Shown here piece after piece: positions 1 through 13,312 of a stretch of DNA of 64,000 nucleotides. The DNA is from Tenebrio molitor. Its lineage: Eukaryota > Arthropoda > Insecta > Coleoptera > Tenebrionidae. The notes beneath the pieces were generated by a model. The model saw only the letters and a list, made by a program, of their open reading frames with translations, did not search any database and was not told where the DNA came from. The stretch covers positions 35,526,001 through 35,590,000 of the forward strand of contig NC_091046.1 in the NCBI RefSeq assembly GCF_963966145.1, in the 5' to 3' direction. A program made the position numbers and the translations under genes. The stretch's first letter is position 1. Every line of letters starts with the position of its first letter.

Positions 1-2023
1 AGATCATTAAGTCGGAAACGTGCTTCTATTTTACGTAAACGCAAATTATTACCAAGGATTAAAGATTTAGCATTGTTGTGGCTACATACAGTCATGGTTA
101 TTTTTTGTTTACCTACTTAAGTAGACAATGTCTGCAACCGCATCCTATGCCACATAAATTAGCAGTTTGATGATAATTGAGGTATAACCGAAATGTGTAT
201 TAGCAGAATCAAACAATATGTATTTAACATCATAATTGAGATATTTTGCATGGTTAACCGCAGTAAAAATGTTTGGAGGTGTTTTTATCACTACAAAATT
301 ATCAAACCAAGTTTTATTGATATTAATTTGTGTTTCAAGATTACCTACATATACCAGGTGATTTTAAATGATTGTAACTTTTTTTCTTAAGTTGGGAACA
401 TTTTTCATAAATTATTTTGGCAAACTTGATACCTTAATCAACACATTGGCGTACGTACGTCATTTTGACATTTTATGTATTGAGTCAAATAGGCGAGGAC
501 GCCTATGTTTATGTCAACTATCACATTAAAAAACAGAATAACCAACAATAATACAGCGTGATCAACAATGACTGATTCTGTTGGCAATGAAACACTGACC
601 GGCACTGACCGGATTTTTTAACTTGAGACGACATTAAAAACATTTTTGGTTATGCCGGCTATATTTATGCTGTTACAAGAGAATGAACCGTTCTTGATCA
701 CACCGTATTACCAACTTATGAAAAAAAGTAACATTAATTTAAAATCACCCGGTATTAACATTTGCTATTTATCGCATTATATGGCTACTTGAAGTAGCTG
801 AGCTAGACCAGTGTAAATCAGGTTAAACGAACTGTATGGTGTGATTTGCGATTTCGTACTTTCTCTTACACATGTTGCGAACAACATCGTATTGTCACGG
901 TTTTAAAATTGTGATATTGCAGAACCAACTCGTTATTTCTTTTGCAAAAAATAATGACTTCATGTATCTTGAATATTTACAAGTCACATTATGTATCTAA
1001 GTTTTTAACTTCTTAACTTATAAATATCTAGTGTAGTCACTATTGTTCATCATGTTATCACTTACTTATTACTTACCACATAAATTAGGATTGTAATAAA
1101 AGAATTTTTTGTTTGTAATAACACTTGAAATATAATTACTTTTCAAATATCATTCTAATTTAATTGAGTAAAATGCGGTAGCTAAAATTGTCAAAATCTT
1201 ACTTATTCATACCATAAATAATCTAGTACTAATTTTTATTGCTTTAGTCATGTTCTGTCGTGCATTAACAAACATAATATTAATTATAGCCCAATACATT
1301 ATCCATGATTTATTTATAAGAGGTATGTACACTATTTTACTTGCCCAGATTGCTAGCAAATGTCAGTTATTGTTTTTTAGGTAACTCAACAAATAATATA
1401 ACTTTTGATATGCATTTTCATTTTTACTTTTTACGTGCAGGTATAATATAATTGTGTAAGTTCAAGGTTAAGTATTATTTAGAAATTTGTATTTTGATTT
1501 AGATAAGGTTTCCACTATGTAACTTTTTATAAATGCATTTAAAATTAGTTAATAATGTAGTAAAATGCAAATTCTTGTTTATAACGTTAGTGATAACTGA
1601 AACATTTGGATTTTAGAATAGATCAAATCAGTGGCGGTCCTTAGAGATAAGATTAATGAATCAAGTGGAATCTTTAGAAAATTGGCTTGATTCGGCTGAT
1701 TAAATTTGTGTGATTTAATTAATTTATTTTGCTAAGCAAGGTCAAGATATGTAAGATTAGGCCTAAGCTATATTTCTAAGATACATTTTTTTATCTATAG
1801 TGTTCATTGTTCTCAAAAACTTATAGCTCCTCCGGTATTACATGTTAATATTTATTTTAATTAAATTCGTAAACTTTATTATTTATAATAGAGATATGAA
1901 GATTAAAATTATTATTAATAATCACGGAGAGATGATGTGGACGTTTTATTATTGATGTAATTTAGAAAATTGTTTTTTAGTAAATACGAAAACAAGCAAT
2001 ATGCAATTTTTTTTTTATTTTAG
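1..2023. other. AT-rich non-coding stretch, probably an intron of transporter A
   Basis: No frame here resembles a known protein. Every complete paralogue in the window has three more coding exons (N-terminal tail, TM1-TM2) before the exon that starts at 2024, and I could not find them in this stretch. They probably lie left of the window, which would make this intronic sequence. That reading is inference. Confidence 0.4.
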
Positions 2024-3328
2024 CTGTCGGCGGCTAAAAAGATGAAAGCTAAGAGCGAAGTATCCGTCCCTCCCGACTTTGCTGAAACAGTTGAGCTTTG
2101 TTTTGCTACAGGTCCTCCAAGGATGCAAAAAATCTCAAAGTTCATGAAAACACTAGTGAATATCTTTTTGTGCGTCACCCAGTTAGGTTTCTGTTGTGTC
2201 TATTTTGTTTTTATTTCCGAAAACGCAAAACAGGTAAGGTCGACCAAGCAATTTGTCCGAGTACGTCAACAATACAGCTTTTCTTGACACGCAGGTCTTG
2301 GACTACCACGGGTACGATTTGGACGTCCATCTTCACATGGCAATAATTCTTTTACCAATCCTTTGTACGTCTCTCATACGTAATTTGAAGTATCTGGCGC
2401 CATTTTCCACCATCGCTAACATATTCATGTTGATGGGTCTGATCATCACTGTATATTACACATCGCAAGATTTGCCATCGATTTCTGAACGAACTTATGT
2501 GGCTCAGCCAACTCAATTGCCGCTTTTTTTTGGTACAGCCGTGTTCGCATTTGAGGGTATCGGACTTGTAAGTCAGAGCAAGCAATGGTGTCAATCAGGT
2601 ATAAGAGACTGCTTGTAGGTTCTGCCATTGCAAAATGAAATGAGGAAACCATCAGACTTCAGAAGACCAATCGGAGTTTTAAACGTAGGAATGAGTGTTG
2701 TGACTATGCTGTATATTTTGATTGGTTCTCTTTCCTACTTGAAATATGGCGACGACATCAAGGGTAGCGTTACTCTGAATTTACCAGAAGGTGATATGTA
2801 AGTCGATTATACTGAAAGGTGAAGCAGGAGGAGATTGACATTCTTTTACGTTGCAGATTGGCTCAGTCGGTAAAAATAATTATCTCACTGGGAATCCTTC
2901 TGACTTATGCTCTTCAGTTTTACATTGCTGTTGAGATTATGTATCCTAATCTGCAAAATTGGTTGGGTCCTTTCAAGTATCCAGTTTTTGCAGAATTAAC
3001 ATTCAGATCAGTATTAGTTTTAATCACATGTAAGAACCATTTAATATTTCGCGTGATTATATCTAAATCGATGAATGTTTCAGTTATAATGGCGGAGGCT
3101 ATACCCTTTTTGAATCTTTTTATCTCACTGGTGGGAGCCGTCAGCAGTTCAACGTTAGCTTTGCTGTTTCCTCCAATTTTGGACCTTGTTACGAGTTACA
3201 ATTGTGGAGATTTGAAATTCATCACGGTTGTCAAAAATGTGATTATTTTATTGTTTGGAGTCGTCGGTTGCGTCACAGGAACATACGAAAGTATAAATTC
3301 GATAATTAGTGCTTTCAACAAACAATAA
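2024..3328 (+). CDS. Transporter A: PAT/SLC36-type amino-acid transporter, 3' five exons (partial)
   Basis: Proton-coupled amino-acid transporter family, a multi-pass membrane protein expected to move small amino acids at the plasma or lysosomal membrane. Coding exons read 2024-2233, 2295-2567, 2619-2797, 2857-3029 and 3084-3328, ending in TAA. All junctions are GT-AG and the phases equal those of exons 4-8 of the other five copies; together they give 359 residues. Visible segments include the TM3 region ending CVYFVFISENAKQ, the FAFEGIGLVLPLQNEM motif spanning the TM6 exon junction, GSLSYLKYGDD, and the C-terminal pair FISLVGAV and ILDLV. FEGIGLVLPL is the most family-typical version in the window; the plus-strand paralogues have FEGITFIIPL or FEGIPFIIPL. 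Exons 1-3 are missing, so the start and the TM1 substrate motif cannot be judged. Confidence 0.85.
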
Positions 3329-4208
3329 CTCTAATTTTACACAAGACTGTTAGGCAGTAAGTGACGTTTTACCGGGATAGTGGTTGTATTTTAATTATTA
3401 ATTTATTATGTACATGTGTATCATAGTCCAGATAAACATTTTACCATAAGTGATTATTTTTTTGTAATATTTGATTAGTGATAAAGATTTTTTCGAATAT
3501 TTTCTAGTCTTTTACTTTCCCAAATTCCTTCTGTACACTGCAAGAGTGAAGTGTACACTTTTCTTGAGTTAATAGCTCAAAACATCAACATTACGTAATT
3601 AAGATTTTATTACTGTTGCGTAGCCGTCAACGCTAATTGTTAATGATACTTTTTGTGCCAAGTGAAACAACATAATGTTAAAAATTACTATTTACTGCTA
3701 AATGTTCCGCTAAATACTCTGCACTCTCTAAGAGAATAAATTAAAAATGATTACAACTAATAGTTAAATAATTAATATTTTATTTTGTATAATGATTTAC
3801 ATTCCTGGGTTTACTTACCCTAAATAGCTCACTAATTGTATTCTAATAATGAGCAAATGCCATAACTTGGAATGTTTGAAAGTTTCCTGAAATTGAATAA
3901 ATGAAGAAATGCACTTACGAATACGTATCTTCGTTTTTTTTTGTGTTTTTTTAGGTTTCTTGTAAACAAAATTAATTAAAATGGCAAGCAATTGGTTTTT
4001 AGACACATTATACTAGTTAGGTATAAGAATATTCTGATCATTGTTAAAAACCGTATAATTTAGGTTTAATTAAAATAAAACATATTTGAAAAAATTAAGT
4101 TGGAGTTAATTAACCTCACTTAACGTTGTAGTCAAGTTGTGTCAAATTATTCGAACTTGTTTGTCAAAATTTGAAAAATACATAACTTTTTTCAGATCAC
4201 ACAAGAAA

Positions 4209-5351
4209 ATGGCGAAAAAGAGGTCCAATTCACCCGACTTGGGTCACAAATTTGGAAGACCCGATATTGAGAGGATAGGCTTGTTCAGTGAAATGGCCTA
4301 CTTAAGTGCCAAATCATTGCCAAAGAAGAAGACTCAGAGTATCACCTCTTTTACGCTCTTTACCAGATTTAACATCAACACTTTTTAGGAGAGGGAAGAA
4401 ATATGTATTGTGAGGGCAGAAAAACGAAAAATGGAACGCAGCACGGATATTTCGAGCCCGTTTTTAAGAGAATTTTTTCTAAGGAGGCAATAAGGGGTCG
4501 AGGAAAGAAACCGTAGGTAAATGCATAAGTAAAAACGGTAATTTGCTTATGTCAATTAAGGGTACCATCAAAGTATAAAAATGTTTCGGAACGTCCATTT
4601 ATGCCTCCAATTGGATTCAAACAACATGCTTGCCCAGGAGATTATTATGGAACTTTCAGCGGCATAATTGAAGCGTTTAGTAATAAAAGAAAACCTAATC
4701 CACCCCATAAAGTGGAAGGGAGAAACTTGTTAGGTGCTCCAGGGAAGTTAGGAGGCCCAGGATATGCTGATATAGCTTTAAGTCCTTATCCTGAACATAA
4801 GTAACAAATCTAACAAGTTTAAAGTCGCCATTAATACACTTTTTATAGACCTGACCGCTATGGATTGAAACCGAAGTACAAAGAATACGGAAAAAATTTG
4901 GGCGGTCCTATGTTAACAGTTCATTATCCCCAGTTCTGTTTCGATAAGAATCCGTATGGAGAGCCAGAAGGTATGAAACCGGGACCGACGTACATTAGAC
5001 CAAAAGAGAAAGAAGAAAACATTCTGCCACCTGGATATATTGTCCCTACTGGGCCAGGAAAATGGGTAAAGTTGATTCTAGAAAAATCAATCAAATATTT
5101 TTTGGTAATACAATATTTAATAGCAAGGTGGATGCCATGATGGATGCTTTGATAAATTTCCTGAGTATAAGTTTGACAGATACGGCGTTCGTATTAAGAA
5201 ACCTCACGAAGATGCTTTTTATCCTCCTTCGACTGCACTGAAAAGCTATTACAATACGTCAGTCCTCTTCCAAGGTGTTGATGTGAAAGTCAACAAGAAA
5301 AATTATAACACTATACAGCCAACTTACATCAAATATATTATTAACGACTAA
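4209..5351 (+). CDS. CFAP96: CFAP96 (C4orf47-type) cilia- and flagella-associated protein
   Basis: Five exons, 4209-4338, 4389-4512, 4561-4800, 4849-5065 and 5124-5351, join in frame to 312 residues, close to the roughly 309 of human C4orf47. Family hallmarks in order are ERIGLFSEMAYLS (residues ~22-34), GYFEPVFKRIF, CPGDYYGTFSG, the NLLGAPGKLGGPGYADI block, YGKNLGGPML, and a C-terminal tail rich in Tyr and Pro. The family is a microtubule-associated, inner-lumen-type ciliary protein; in an insect this means sperm flagella or chordotonal cilia. The start ATG has A at -3 and directly precedes the conserved N-terminus. An in-frame stop follows if intron 1 (50 nt) is read through, which supports the splice. 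Introns are about 48-60 nt. It sits between two transporter genes and is probably unrelated to them in function. Confidence 0.88.
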
Positions 5352-5430
5352 AATTACTATTCTCAATATTTTATCGATATGCGAAGTGAAACTTATTAAA
5401 TAGAAAAATTGTACCCAGGATATCTATAAG

Positions 5431-5940
5431 GCATTCACGATCTTTTTGGGACCGAGTTGGCTATGACCATCTAGTGATTTTATTGGCAGTACCTGGGTGA
5501 TAACTAAATTCCCTAAAGGAAATTGACACTTTTTGTGTTAGGTTAGGTTGTTTTCAGTTTAGGGTTATATTTACTGAATAGGTACATTGTTGCCGGATCT
5601 CTTGAATCTGATTTGTTATTTTTAAATTAAATTAAATCGTTTAATAGAATTTTTTTATAGTATTAAATTATTTTGGCAATTTTGACTGTTCCTTTGACGG
5701 AAATTTAAATTATTTTTACATACGTAATAAATCATTTGGTTTCTTACGAATATTAAAATAATAAATCTGGCAATCCGGTGGCAAGAAAATGTCGAACAGA
5801 CACTGACAGAAAAAAAAATGCATCCGTTGCATCACTGAGTCAGTTAGTCCCACAGACTAAAGATATATATTGGGTATTGGTTAGTCCAACATGAAAAGAA
5901 AAAATCATAGCCAACTCGGTCCCAAAAAGATCGTGAATGC
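5431..5940. repeat. MITE copy 1, termini GCATTCACGATC
   Basis: A 510-bp element with about 36-bp inverted ends (GCATTCACGATCTTTTTGGG on the left, its complement on the right). A second copy lies at 35797-36717 and carries two extra insertions that are absent here. This copy therefore serves as the unoccupied reference. It has no coding capacity. The host duplication is unclear because the flanks are ATAAG on the left and ATAATAG on the right. Confidence 0.8.
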
Positions 5941-8700
5941 ATAATAGAAAGAATGGTATAGTAAATTCAAAAAACTCCTGGACTGTCAAAATTAAATTTT
6001 AAATAAAATGCTTGTTTTGACTGTACTTGGGTATAAAAAATTTTCACTAGAGTGTACCCACGTCAAAATCTATTTAGTTCCAAAATATATTTAGGTTATG
6101 TTTTCCGTTTTAATCATTGAACTAAAAATAAAAACAGACAAACTGAAAACAGATAAAAACTAAACAATAACCAAAATTGAAAATCGCTTCCCATACCTGT
6201 CTGTCAGATTCCGCTAAGGATATATTGGGTGGAACATCTCTAATACCCACATAGTTAACCAATCAGCTTTAATTAGGTTTTCATTTTCACAATGCAAAAT
6301 GGTGTTTCTCCAGAGTTGGGTTAAAATCAGAAACGTTTTTGTGTTGAAGGTATGGCTTTATAATATAATAATTTGTTATGGCCCTCTTCTCTCGCGCCAC
6401 CATAGTTCTTTTTGAATTTTCCATTTTTACCTTTTTACAAAATACCTATACTTAAATAATTTTGCAATTTATTTGACAATGTCAATTTAAACAAATGATT
6501 AGTGTGAAAAATCTAAAAAATCATAGATATCGACCGGGCAACATGAAAATAACTAGTGATTTAACCAACCTAACAACTCCAATTTTGATTTTGACAGTCC
6601 AGATGTTTTTTGCACGACCTGCTAGATAGTCAGAGTGTCTATAGCGGCCTGGGCGTAGACCGAAAAATCCTATGTTCTCATGATTCTGACGTTTAGGGTT
6701 GATTTCGGGGGTTGCTGTTAGCAACTAACTGTCATGCTATCACATCGTCATGTGCATCGTGACAATTTTGACATGCAGTCCACACACATGTATCTGCATG
6801 ATGCATGCAGTCATGCGTAGTTGTCCAGTGATAAATGATACATTACTTTAATTGTAATTACAGTTTGGATATTCTAAATGGCAAAAGCAAAATGTTGCGC
6901 ACTGGTTCGGTTGTGCGGGAGGGACAAAGTTTCGGCGCCGCGTTTTCTGAAAATATCTCGGTCAGTGGCGAGTGCAAATTCATAGAATAATAATTTGCCC
7001 AAAATGATATTATATTCAAAACTGTACAAAACGTAAAATATCCTTTCCACTCATTTCCACCAAGAATGGCACGGATTAATTAAGCAAATATAGGTAATTG
7101 TTTTGTTGTGGACCCATCTTTATCTGAAATGACCCGCTTAGGAAATAATGTAGGTACTGCAAATCCAAGAATGAGATTATAATTTTAATATTAATCTAGA
7201 AATAGGTTTACAACATTACAACTAACGGAATTTGTTGTTGCTGCATTTACCGCAATATCAGTTCTAATATGATAAAAAAGCCAGTTCATAAACACTAACA
7301 GCAAAATGCTAAAAACCAGAAACACCACACAGAACTAGCATCAACAAAATTAATAAAATTGTTGTTATTAAAGCTAATTTTAAACTGCGACACTCTGAGT
7401 CTTTGACACTGCATTTTGACAACTTCACTGAATTCATTACATTTTTTTATGAGGTTATGATTATTTAGTGACATTCCCCCCTAAAGTGGCGCCGTGGAGA
7501 TCACAGGCGCTAAAGCTTCGCCCAGGCAGATGTATAGCGAAATATGTCAATCATCAAGACGGCGGTGGTTTTTTGAATAGACTTTATGTCAACTTATACC
7601 TGCAACCATGCAACTACGTGATTCAAAAACGAACGCCAGATGTGACATTTCGGGGACTGTCACTGAACTGTCAAATGTCAAATGGAACGATAAGAAAGTT
7701 AAATAAAATGTTAGTTTTTAATAACAATTGATACAATGAGTAAAGTTAAACAAGTTTTGCAAGCTTTGCCTCTTTTTGGCAAGAAAAACACATTCTTGTG
7801 CTTAAAAATTTCATAATTATTGCTTTCGTCAATGGTTTTTCATGTTCAGAATCAGAACATCCCACAGGACTATGAATTTAGGGTTGGTGGATTTTGAACA
7901 ATAATTTTGTCCGCGCAAAGTTCCACCACCAAATGTCATATCTCAGCGCGGGTTTACTCTGCCAAAGCCCCAGTGTAGTTTTAAATTTTGTCAGTGCATA
8001 CGTCCCTAGAAGGACACACAAAGGGATGAGACTTACAAGGATCTGGTATGTGAAAATAACGGGATGTTTTCTGTGGAAGGACCCGCACCCAAATGGGGCG
8101 TAGGAATGGCATTAGGTGCTAAGGTTCTTCGAATTAAATTTCACTTTAAAATGCTACCATTAATGTATCGGTCACAAAAATGTTGCATGCAGATAAAGTC
8201 TTTTGACCCTAATGTAGTTCCACAGGCTTTACTCCACACTTGGAGCTTTTCTAAGTTCTGTAAAGGAGAATTTTAAAAAAATTGGCTTGGTGTTGTCAGA
8301 ATGCTGTCAGTTTGACAGTCCCTCGCTACTATGGCGACACCTGGCGACCTGGCACCGGTTTTGAACGGCAAAATGGCGTCGAGTTGCTATACCATTCTTT
8401 CTAGATATCTTGATTGTACCCTACAATCGAAAAAAAGATACTTACATCGAGTAAGCTATGCATTTTATGGTTCGCTTGGCAGCGCTGGTACTGCTGTATT
8501 TGACAACTGTCAAATTTCTCTATTAAAGGTTAGAGGACTTAAATATGTTTCTTTGAGAATCGCCCTCAAATGTCACATGATTTATATTGGCAAATCACAA
8601 CTCCGAATTGTTTGAATAGCAACCAATCACAATTTAATTAAGCGGAAATTTTCCCTAGGATATAATTGCCCTAGGGAAAAATTTTTTCGGGCGATTCTCT
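5941..8700. other. Intergenic region, nothing recognised
   Basis: Only short chance frames are present and none resembles a known protein. The stretch 6760-6830 is rich in GCATG and TGCATG words, and 8290-8420 is locally GC-richer than its surroundings. I can assign neither a gene nor a repeat family. Confidence 0.4.
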
Positions 8701-8705
8701 TCCGA

Positions 8706-8890
8706 ATATACCTCGGGACAGATATATATCGCCAGAAATTTTTTCTTGCAGTCCAACACTCGTGTTTGTCGCTCAAAATTACCCTCGGGCTGAAGCCCTC
8801 GTGTAATTTTCTTGCGACAAACACTCGTCTGTCAGGACTGCTCGAAAAAATTTCCGGCAATGTATCTGTCCCTTGGTATATTATATATGA
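8706..8890. repeat. Foldback (palindromic) repeat
   Basis: Two arms of about 85 bp face each other around position 8793. The left arm holds CAGTCCAACACTCGTGTTTG and ends CCTCGGGCT. The right arm starts AGCCCTCGTG and holds the matching CAAACACTCG and GGACTGC. The arms are imperfect, so the repeat is not recent. It lies just beyond the 3' end of the minus-strand transporter. Confidence 0.75.
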
Positions 8891-8968
8891 CAACAGTAAT
8901 ATTTAGACTAGGAATAATAATTGAAAGTAATCAAACAATCTGATTATAGCCAAGATTGGTAATTTAAT

Positions 8969-11957
8969 TTATCCATATTCTTCTTTGAATTTCTCTACAA
9001 TGTCGATTATACTCAGAATGGTTCCTGTTAGTGATCCGGTAATACCAATTATAATTATGAGAATGTCCTTCGCGATATAATACCAGGGGAGCTCACCCTG
9101 AAAAGCTATTAAATTAAGTATCGGAGGGAGTATAATAGCCAAGAAAGCCCCGGCGGAGGCTCCAATAAGTGATATAAACAGGCCCAAGAATGGAATGATG
9201 TTAGCCATTGTATCTACAAAATAAAATTACTTAAATATTTTCACTTGCAGTAAAATTTGTGACGTACATGTTAGCAAAACAGGAATAGATCGGCATATGC
9301 ACACAATAAGTATACCATTCTTAAAGGGACCATATTTTCTATAGAACAAGGGGAAAGTAATTTCGAATGGTATGTACATATGAAGGGTGAAAGTGAACAA
9401 TACCGCCACCGACATCATACCGTTTATCACATCCTTTAAACTAAAATATGAATATAATAGAAAAATTTGAAAATTTTGGACTTAGAGAACACATTGGTGG
9501 TTGAAATTCAAAAAGGTATATTATTATACTCATGTCATATCGTGAGGAAATTCCTTAACATTGACACAGAACATAAAACACAAAAAAGTCTAAATGTGGA
9601 GGCAAGACGCCGGTAATTATGTTGATAAGCACTGCACTATTACTTGATAGTATTATCCGTAATAGTGTATGTACTCCGGCAAAATTGCCGTGCCGCCGGG
9701 TGGAGGTGGGATACGAAAAATCCAACTACGCTGTAGAGATACATCTTAAGCTTAAGTGACAATGTTTGTGATTAAAGTGACATGTTTATTTAAAATATTT
9801 TTACGGTATATTTTGGACCCACACAGAGCGTCTACTCACCCTTGTACCTCTGTAGTTAAATTTAAGAAAACACTGCTCTCCACGTCGTCGCCATACTTCC
9901 AGTAACCCAAAATACCTACCAAAATGTACAATGATGCAACAAACATCATTCCAACATTTAAGACACCAAACGGAGTCATAAATTTTTCTGGTTCTTTCAT
10001 TTCATTTCGGAGGGGGACTATCTAAATATACCTAAGTCACAAGTCATGATATTATTAAAAAATACAAAAGACAAACGAATGTGATTCCTTCAAATGCATA
10101 CAGAGCTGTTCCAAAGAATAAAGGCCATGTTCTGTAAGAACTTATGTATTCTCTTTCAGTGGAGTCGGGAAGACCTTCGCATGTTGTGAAGTAAACTATT
10201 ATCAATATTCCTGACCACATTAATATATTGGCTATCACCGTTAAAGGAAGCAACAATTTTAGATTTCCCAGAAATGTGGAGAGCCACATTGGCATTAAAA
10301 TGATTGCTAACATTATGTGTTTGCTTGCGGGATCATCTTTAGACAACAAGTCATGATCACTGGCCATCTACAAGTGATTACTCTAATTACAAGAAGTAAA
10401 TAAAAATGTTTTCAATCTACTTCAACTAAATGCTCAGCGATAAAGACGAAGTAGACACAACAAAATCCTAACTCTGTGCAGCAAAGAAATATATTCGTGA
10501 CCCATCCAAGTTTTGCTGAATTATTCTTCAAACAAGCAATAGAACTTCCCTCCATCGTGTACTCAACAGCTTCCGCAAAAGTAGGTTTTACTTCATGAGT
10601 TTCTTGCCCGGCAATTTTAATAACTGCGTTAACCTTAATGAATTTTATAAATATATTTTAATGGGCATTGTTGGGGTGCCAGCTTACCAACATATGTTGA
10701 CAGTTCAGATTAACTATAGCTAAGAGGAATAGCATTACTGGTCCGAAAACAAGTCCACTGTTTTTGAAGCCTTCACCCATTGCAAAAATTCCAGTTCCAA
10801 CGTAACATTTTGCTAAGTGCATAATACTTGTCAAGTAACTAAAAAAATTACCCAAATATTTGTATTTATATTTAAATAAAATCTATATAATTATGAAAAA
10901 AATACCCAGTAGGTGGTTTTTTTCCAGTTACATCTTCCGTATGAGCTTCACTTGCAAACTGTCTAAAAATAAACAAAATTATTAATTATGTGCCAGTTAT
11001 CAACAAGTTCACTAAGTACTTAATTTTATTAGTTATCTTTTCATACCGTACGAACAGTGCAAAACAGAAATGTCTAAAGTAATACTAATAACAGCATAGG
11101 AGCTAATTCATCAATATCTGTTGGGGTGCTAAATCGTAGGCAAGAGAGAGGCAGCAGACAAAAACTAAATGAAATGGTATCGACTTTACTGTTTTTTGAT
11201 GTAAACCTAAAGTGTGAATCTGCAAGGATGGTGTTGGGGATGTCGTCAGCTTTGAAATTTCAAACAGCAAGGGAGGTCATGTGATGCAATCTTAATATTG
11301 ATTTTTGAGGAAAAGAATTACAAGGGTGTGTGCCATCAATATTCCAGAAATAGTCGAGAATGTGCTTATGGAATGTCAAAATAGATTGTTTTATTGCCAA
11401 ACTATTGCAGGAAAGATATTTTAAACAATTTAGCTATAGTGCCAAGTTAGACTAATAAACAATATCTATGGATGTTTGCTTTGTCTTCCAAATAAAAAAC
11501 GAATCTTCATATCTACACTCATTCGTAATATAATTTTGTGATCCAAGACTCAGATTTATTGAATTACAAATTTAACAATACTAAATTTGAAGTTGTAATG
11601 CACCACAAATCTTGAAAATTGTGAACTCGTCTTTGTTGAATTTTTTTTACATAGCACACCACCATAACAGAAACAACAGGAAAATTTATATTTATAAAAA
11701 CGAGCATCCGACGCATCTAAATAATGTATTAATATAAAATGATGCTCTACAGTACTCTGAAAACGTATGAATGAAATGGATTGCAAAAAAATATAGGTAA
11801 GTACTTGATGGTGGAAAACCTAAACTTTATAATTTTGAAGTTGTGTACAGAGAAAACAAGATCTGTGATCTGATAAAACGAATTTTTAAAAGTATTCTGA
11901 TATTTCTAAAGCTTACCTATGGTGTTCTTCCTGGTCTTTGTGCTTTGGTTCTGCCAT
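8969..11957 (-). CDS. Minus-strand PAT/SLC36-type amino-acid transporter, complete
   Basis: Eight coding exons read on the minus strand: 11957-11917, 10962-10906, 10838-10688, 10633-10421, 10367-10077, 10021-9840, 9440-9268 and 9213-8969. They give 450 residues ending in TAA. Intron phases are identical to those of the plus-strand copies. Residues ~34-83 contain TM1-TM2 with CYVGTGIFAMGEGFKNSG. Exon 4 ends with the TM3 segment LGFCCVYFVFIAEHLVE, exon 7 has TLHMYIPFEITFPLFYRKYG, and exon 8 has the last two helices. Exon 5 is 18 nt longer than in plus-strand copies B-E, so the TM3-TM4 loop is longer. The start ATG was chosen because it opens a 41-nt first exon of the same size and phase as in genes C-E. 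Intron 1 is about 950 nt, and intron 6 holds a LINE fragment. The sequence differs widely from B-E, so this is an older paralogue. Confidence 0.88.
9463..9713 (+). mobile_element. 3' fragment of a non-LTR retrotransposon in a transporter intron
   Basis: About 250 bp match the end of the LINE copies at 15321-15757 and 25778-26700. The encoded tail reads LENTLVVEIQKGILLYSCH and continues to a stop. The 3' untranslated end carries the palindrome CGGCAAAATTGCCG. The fragment is 5'-truncated, lies in intron 6 of the minus-strand transporter, and is antisense to it. Confidence 0.8.
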
Positions 11958-12617
11958 TTTCAATAGAAAATTTAAAAAGAATAAAATGAATCAATTTAAA
12001 AAAATATATGCACAGTTAATTCAATCATCTGTCCAAATGACAATTTTGTACGATTTGTTATGGTTACCATGATTTTTAATTGTCTATAAATTATAACTTC
12101 TCAACTTCTCTTTAAACATTTATGTATTTTCATATTTAAATTTAGGAATATTGAATTTTTTTCCCGTCAGCTCTTGAAGAAGAACAGATCAGTTTTATTT
12201 TTTTATTTTTCTGTCCCTTCCCATTTCCATATAATGACGTCGTTGCCATTGGTCTACTTGAGTCTTCCTATATATTTGAAAACCGTCTTGACTATGCATG
12301 TTACATTCGTTTCTGCGGAGCTCTTTGCGATGAAACCACGTTGAAAACTATCAAAGTTGGTTTTATAAACGTACGCATGCGTTTAGCGTTTGTATAATGT
12401 ATTTTCCAGGGCAAATTTACACACTAAGGAAATTGGGTGATAATTATTATGAACGTCAGTTATATCTCTTTTTTGAGGATTTGCCATGTGATTGATTGTC
12501 TCCCAATTAAAAAGAAAGGTAGGGGCCTTTAGTATTTTGTGTTTGAGCATAGACGGTAGTAGTGTTTTCATTTTTACGTTTTGTTGTATTTTTGGTATGT
12601 GATTTTTATAGAAAAGA

Positions 12618-13018
12618 TGCTGTGCAGAGATAGTCCTAACTCAGAAGTGTGTGTCATAACATGAAGACACGGAAAAGTTCTGGTTTTGAAGATATTTATT
12701 GTTTAAAAAAATTTATCTCAATCATGACTTTACAGATATGGTTCAATATGCCCCCCATTTTTACCATTTGCGCCAGTGTAGGTAGTGATGATTCCTTTAG
12801 TTGATTAATATCACGAATTCGTGTTCTATCGTCGTAGACCAATGGCGAAGACGATTAAAAATGGTAGCTAATAAAAATGGGGGAGCATATTGAACCATAT
12901 CTGTAAACTTATAATTGAGATAATTTTTTAAAAACAATAAGTATTTTCAAAACCAGAATTTTTGTACGCCTTCATGTTATGACGCACAACTTTTGAGTTG
13001 GACTATCTCTGCACAGCA
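12618..13018. repeat. Foldback element with TGCTGTGCAGAGATAGTCC ends
   Basis: About 400 bp with inverted arms of roughly 170 bp. Shared arm words include GAGATAGTCC, GTCATAACATGAAG, TCTGGTTTTGAA and ATGGTTCAATATG. The centre is near 12820. It lies in the upstream gap shared by the divergent minus-strand transporter and gene B, so it may separate or reshape their promoters. There is no coding capacity. Confidence 0.75.
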
Positions 13019-13312
13019 AGAGGGCTTTTCACTGGTATATTAATTATTTAAAAAACTTAATAACTCAAGAAGATATGAGCGTACAAAATTTGTACTGTTT
13101 TTTCGGCCCACTGTGTATATTTATAACACCTTATAAAAATAGCTGAATTATGACTTTTTCTTTATTACAAAATAATTATTGTAACGAGTAATTAAAAAAT
13201 CTAGTCTGTTTTTCTAAAATGGCACGTTGTGAATTTTTGGTTTTATTGAGCACAAATTGTGATTTTCATATTTTAAAAATGTCAAATTTATAGATGCCAA
13301 AAATATTGTAAA

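Noticed and set aside
7468..8615. Several open frames of 69-94 codons between CFAP96 and the minus-strand transporter
   Set aside because: They overlap in different frames, resemble no protein I know, lack splice partners, and show no codon pattern different from the background.
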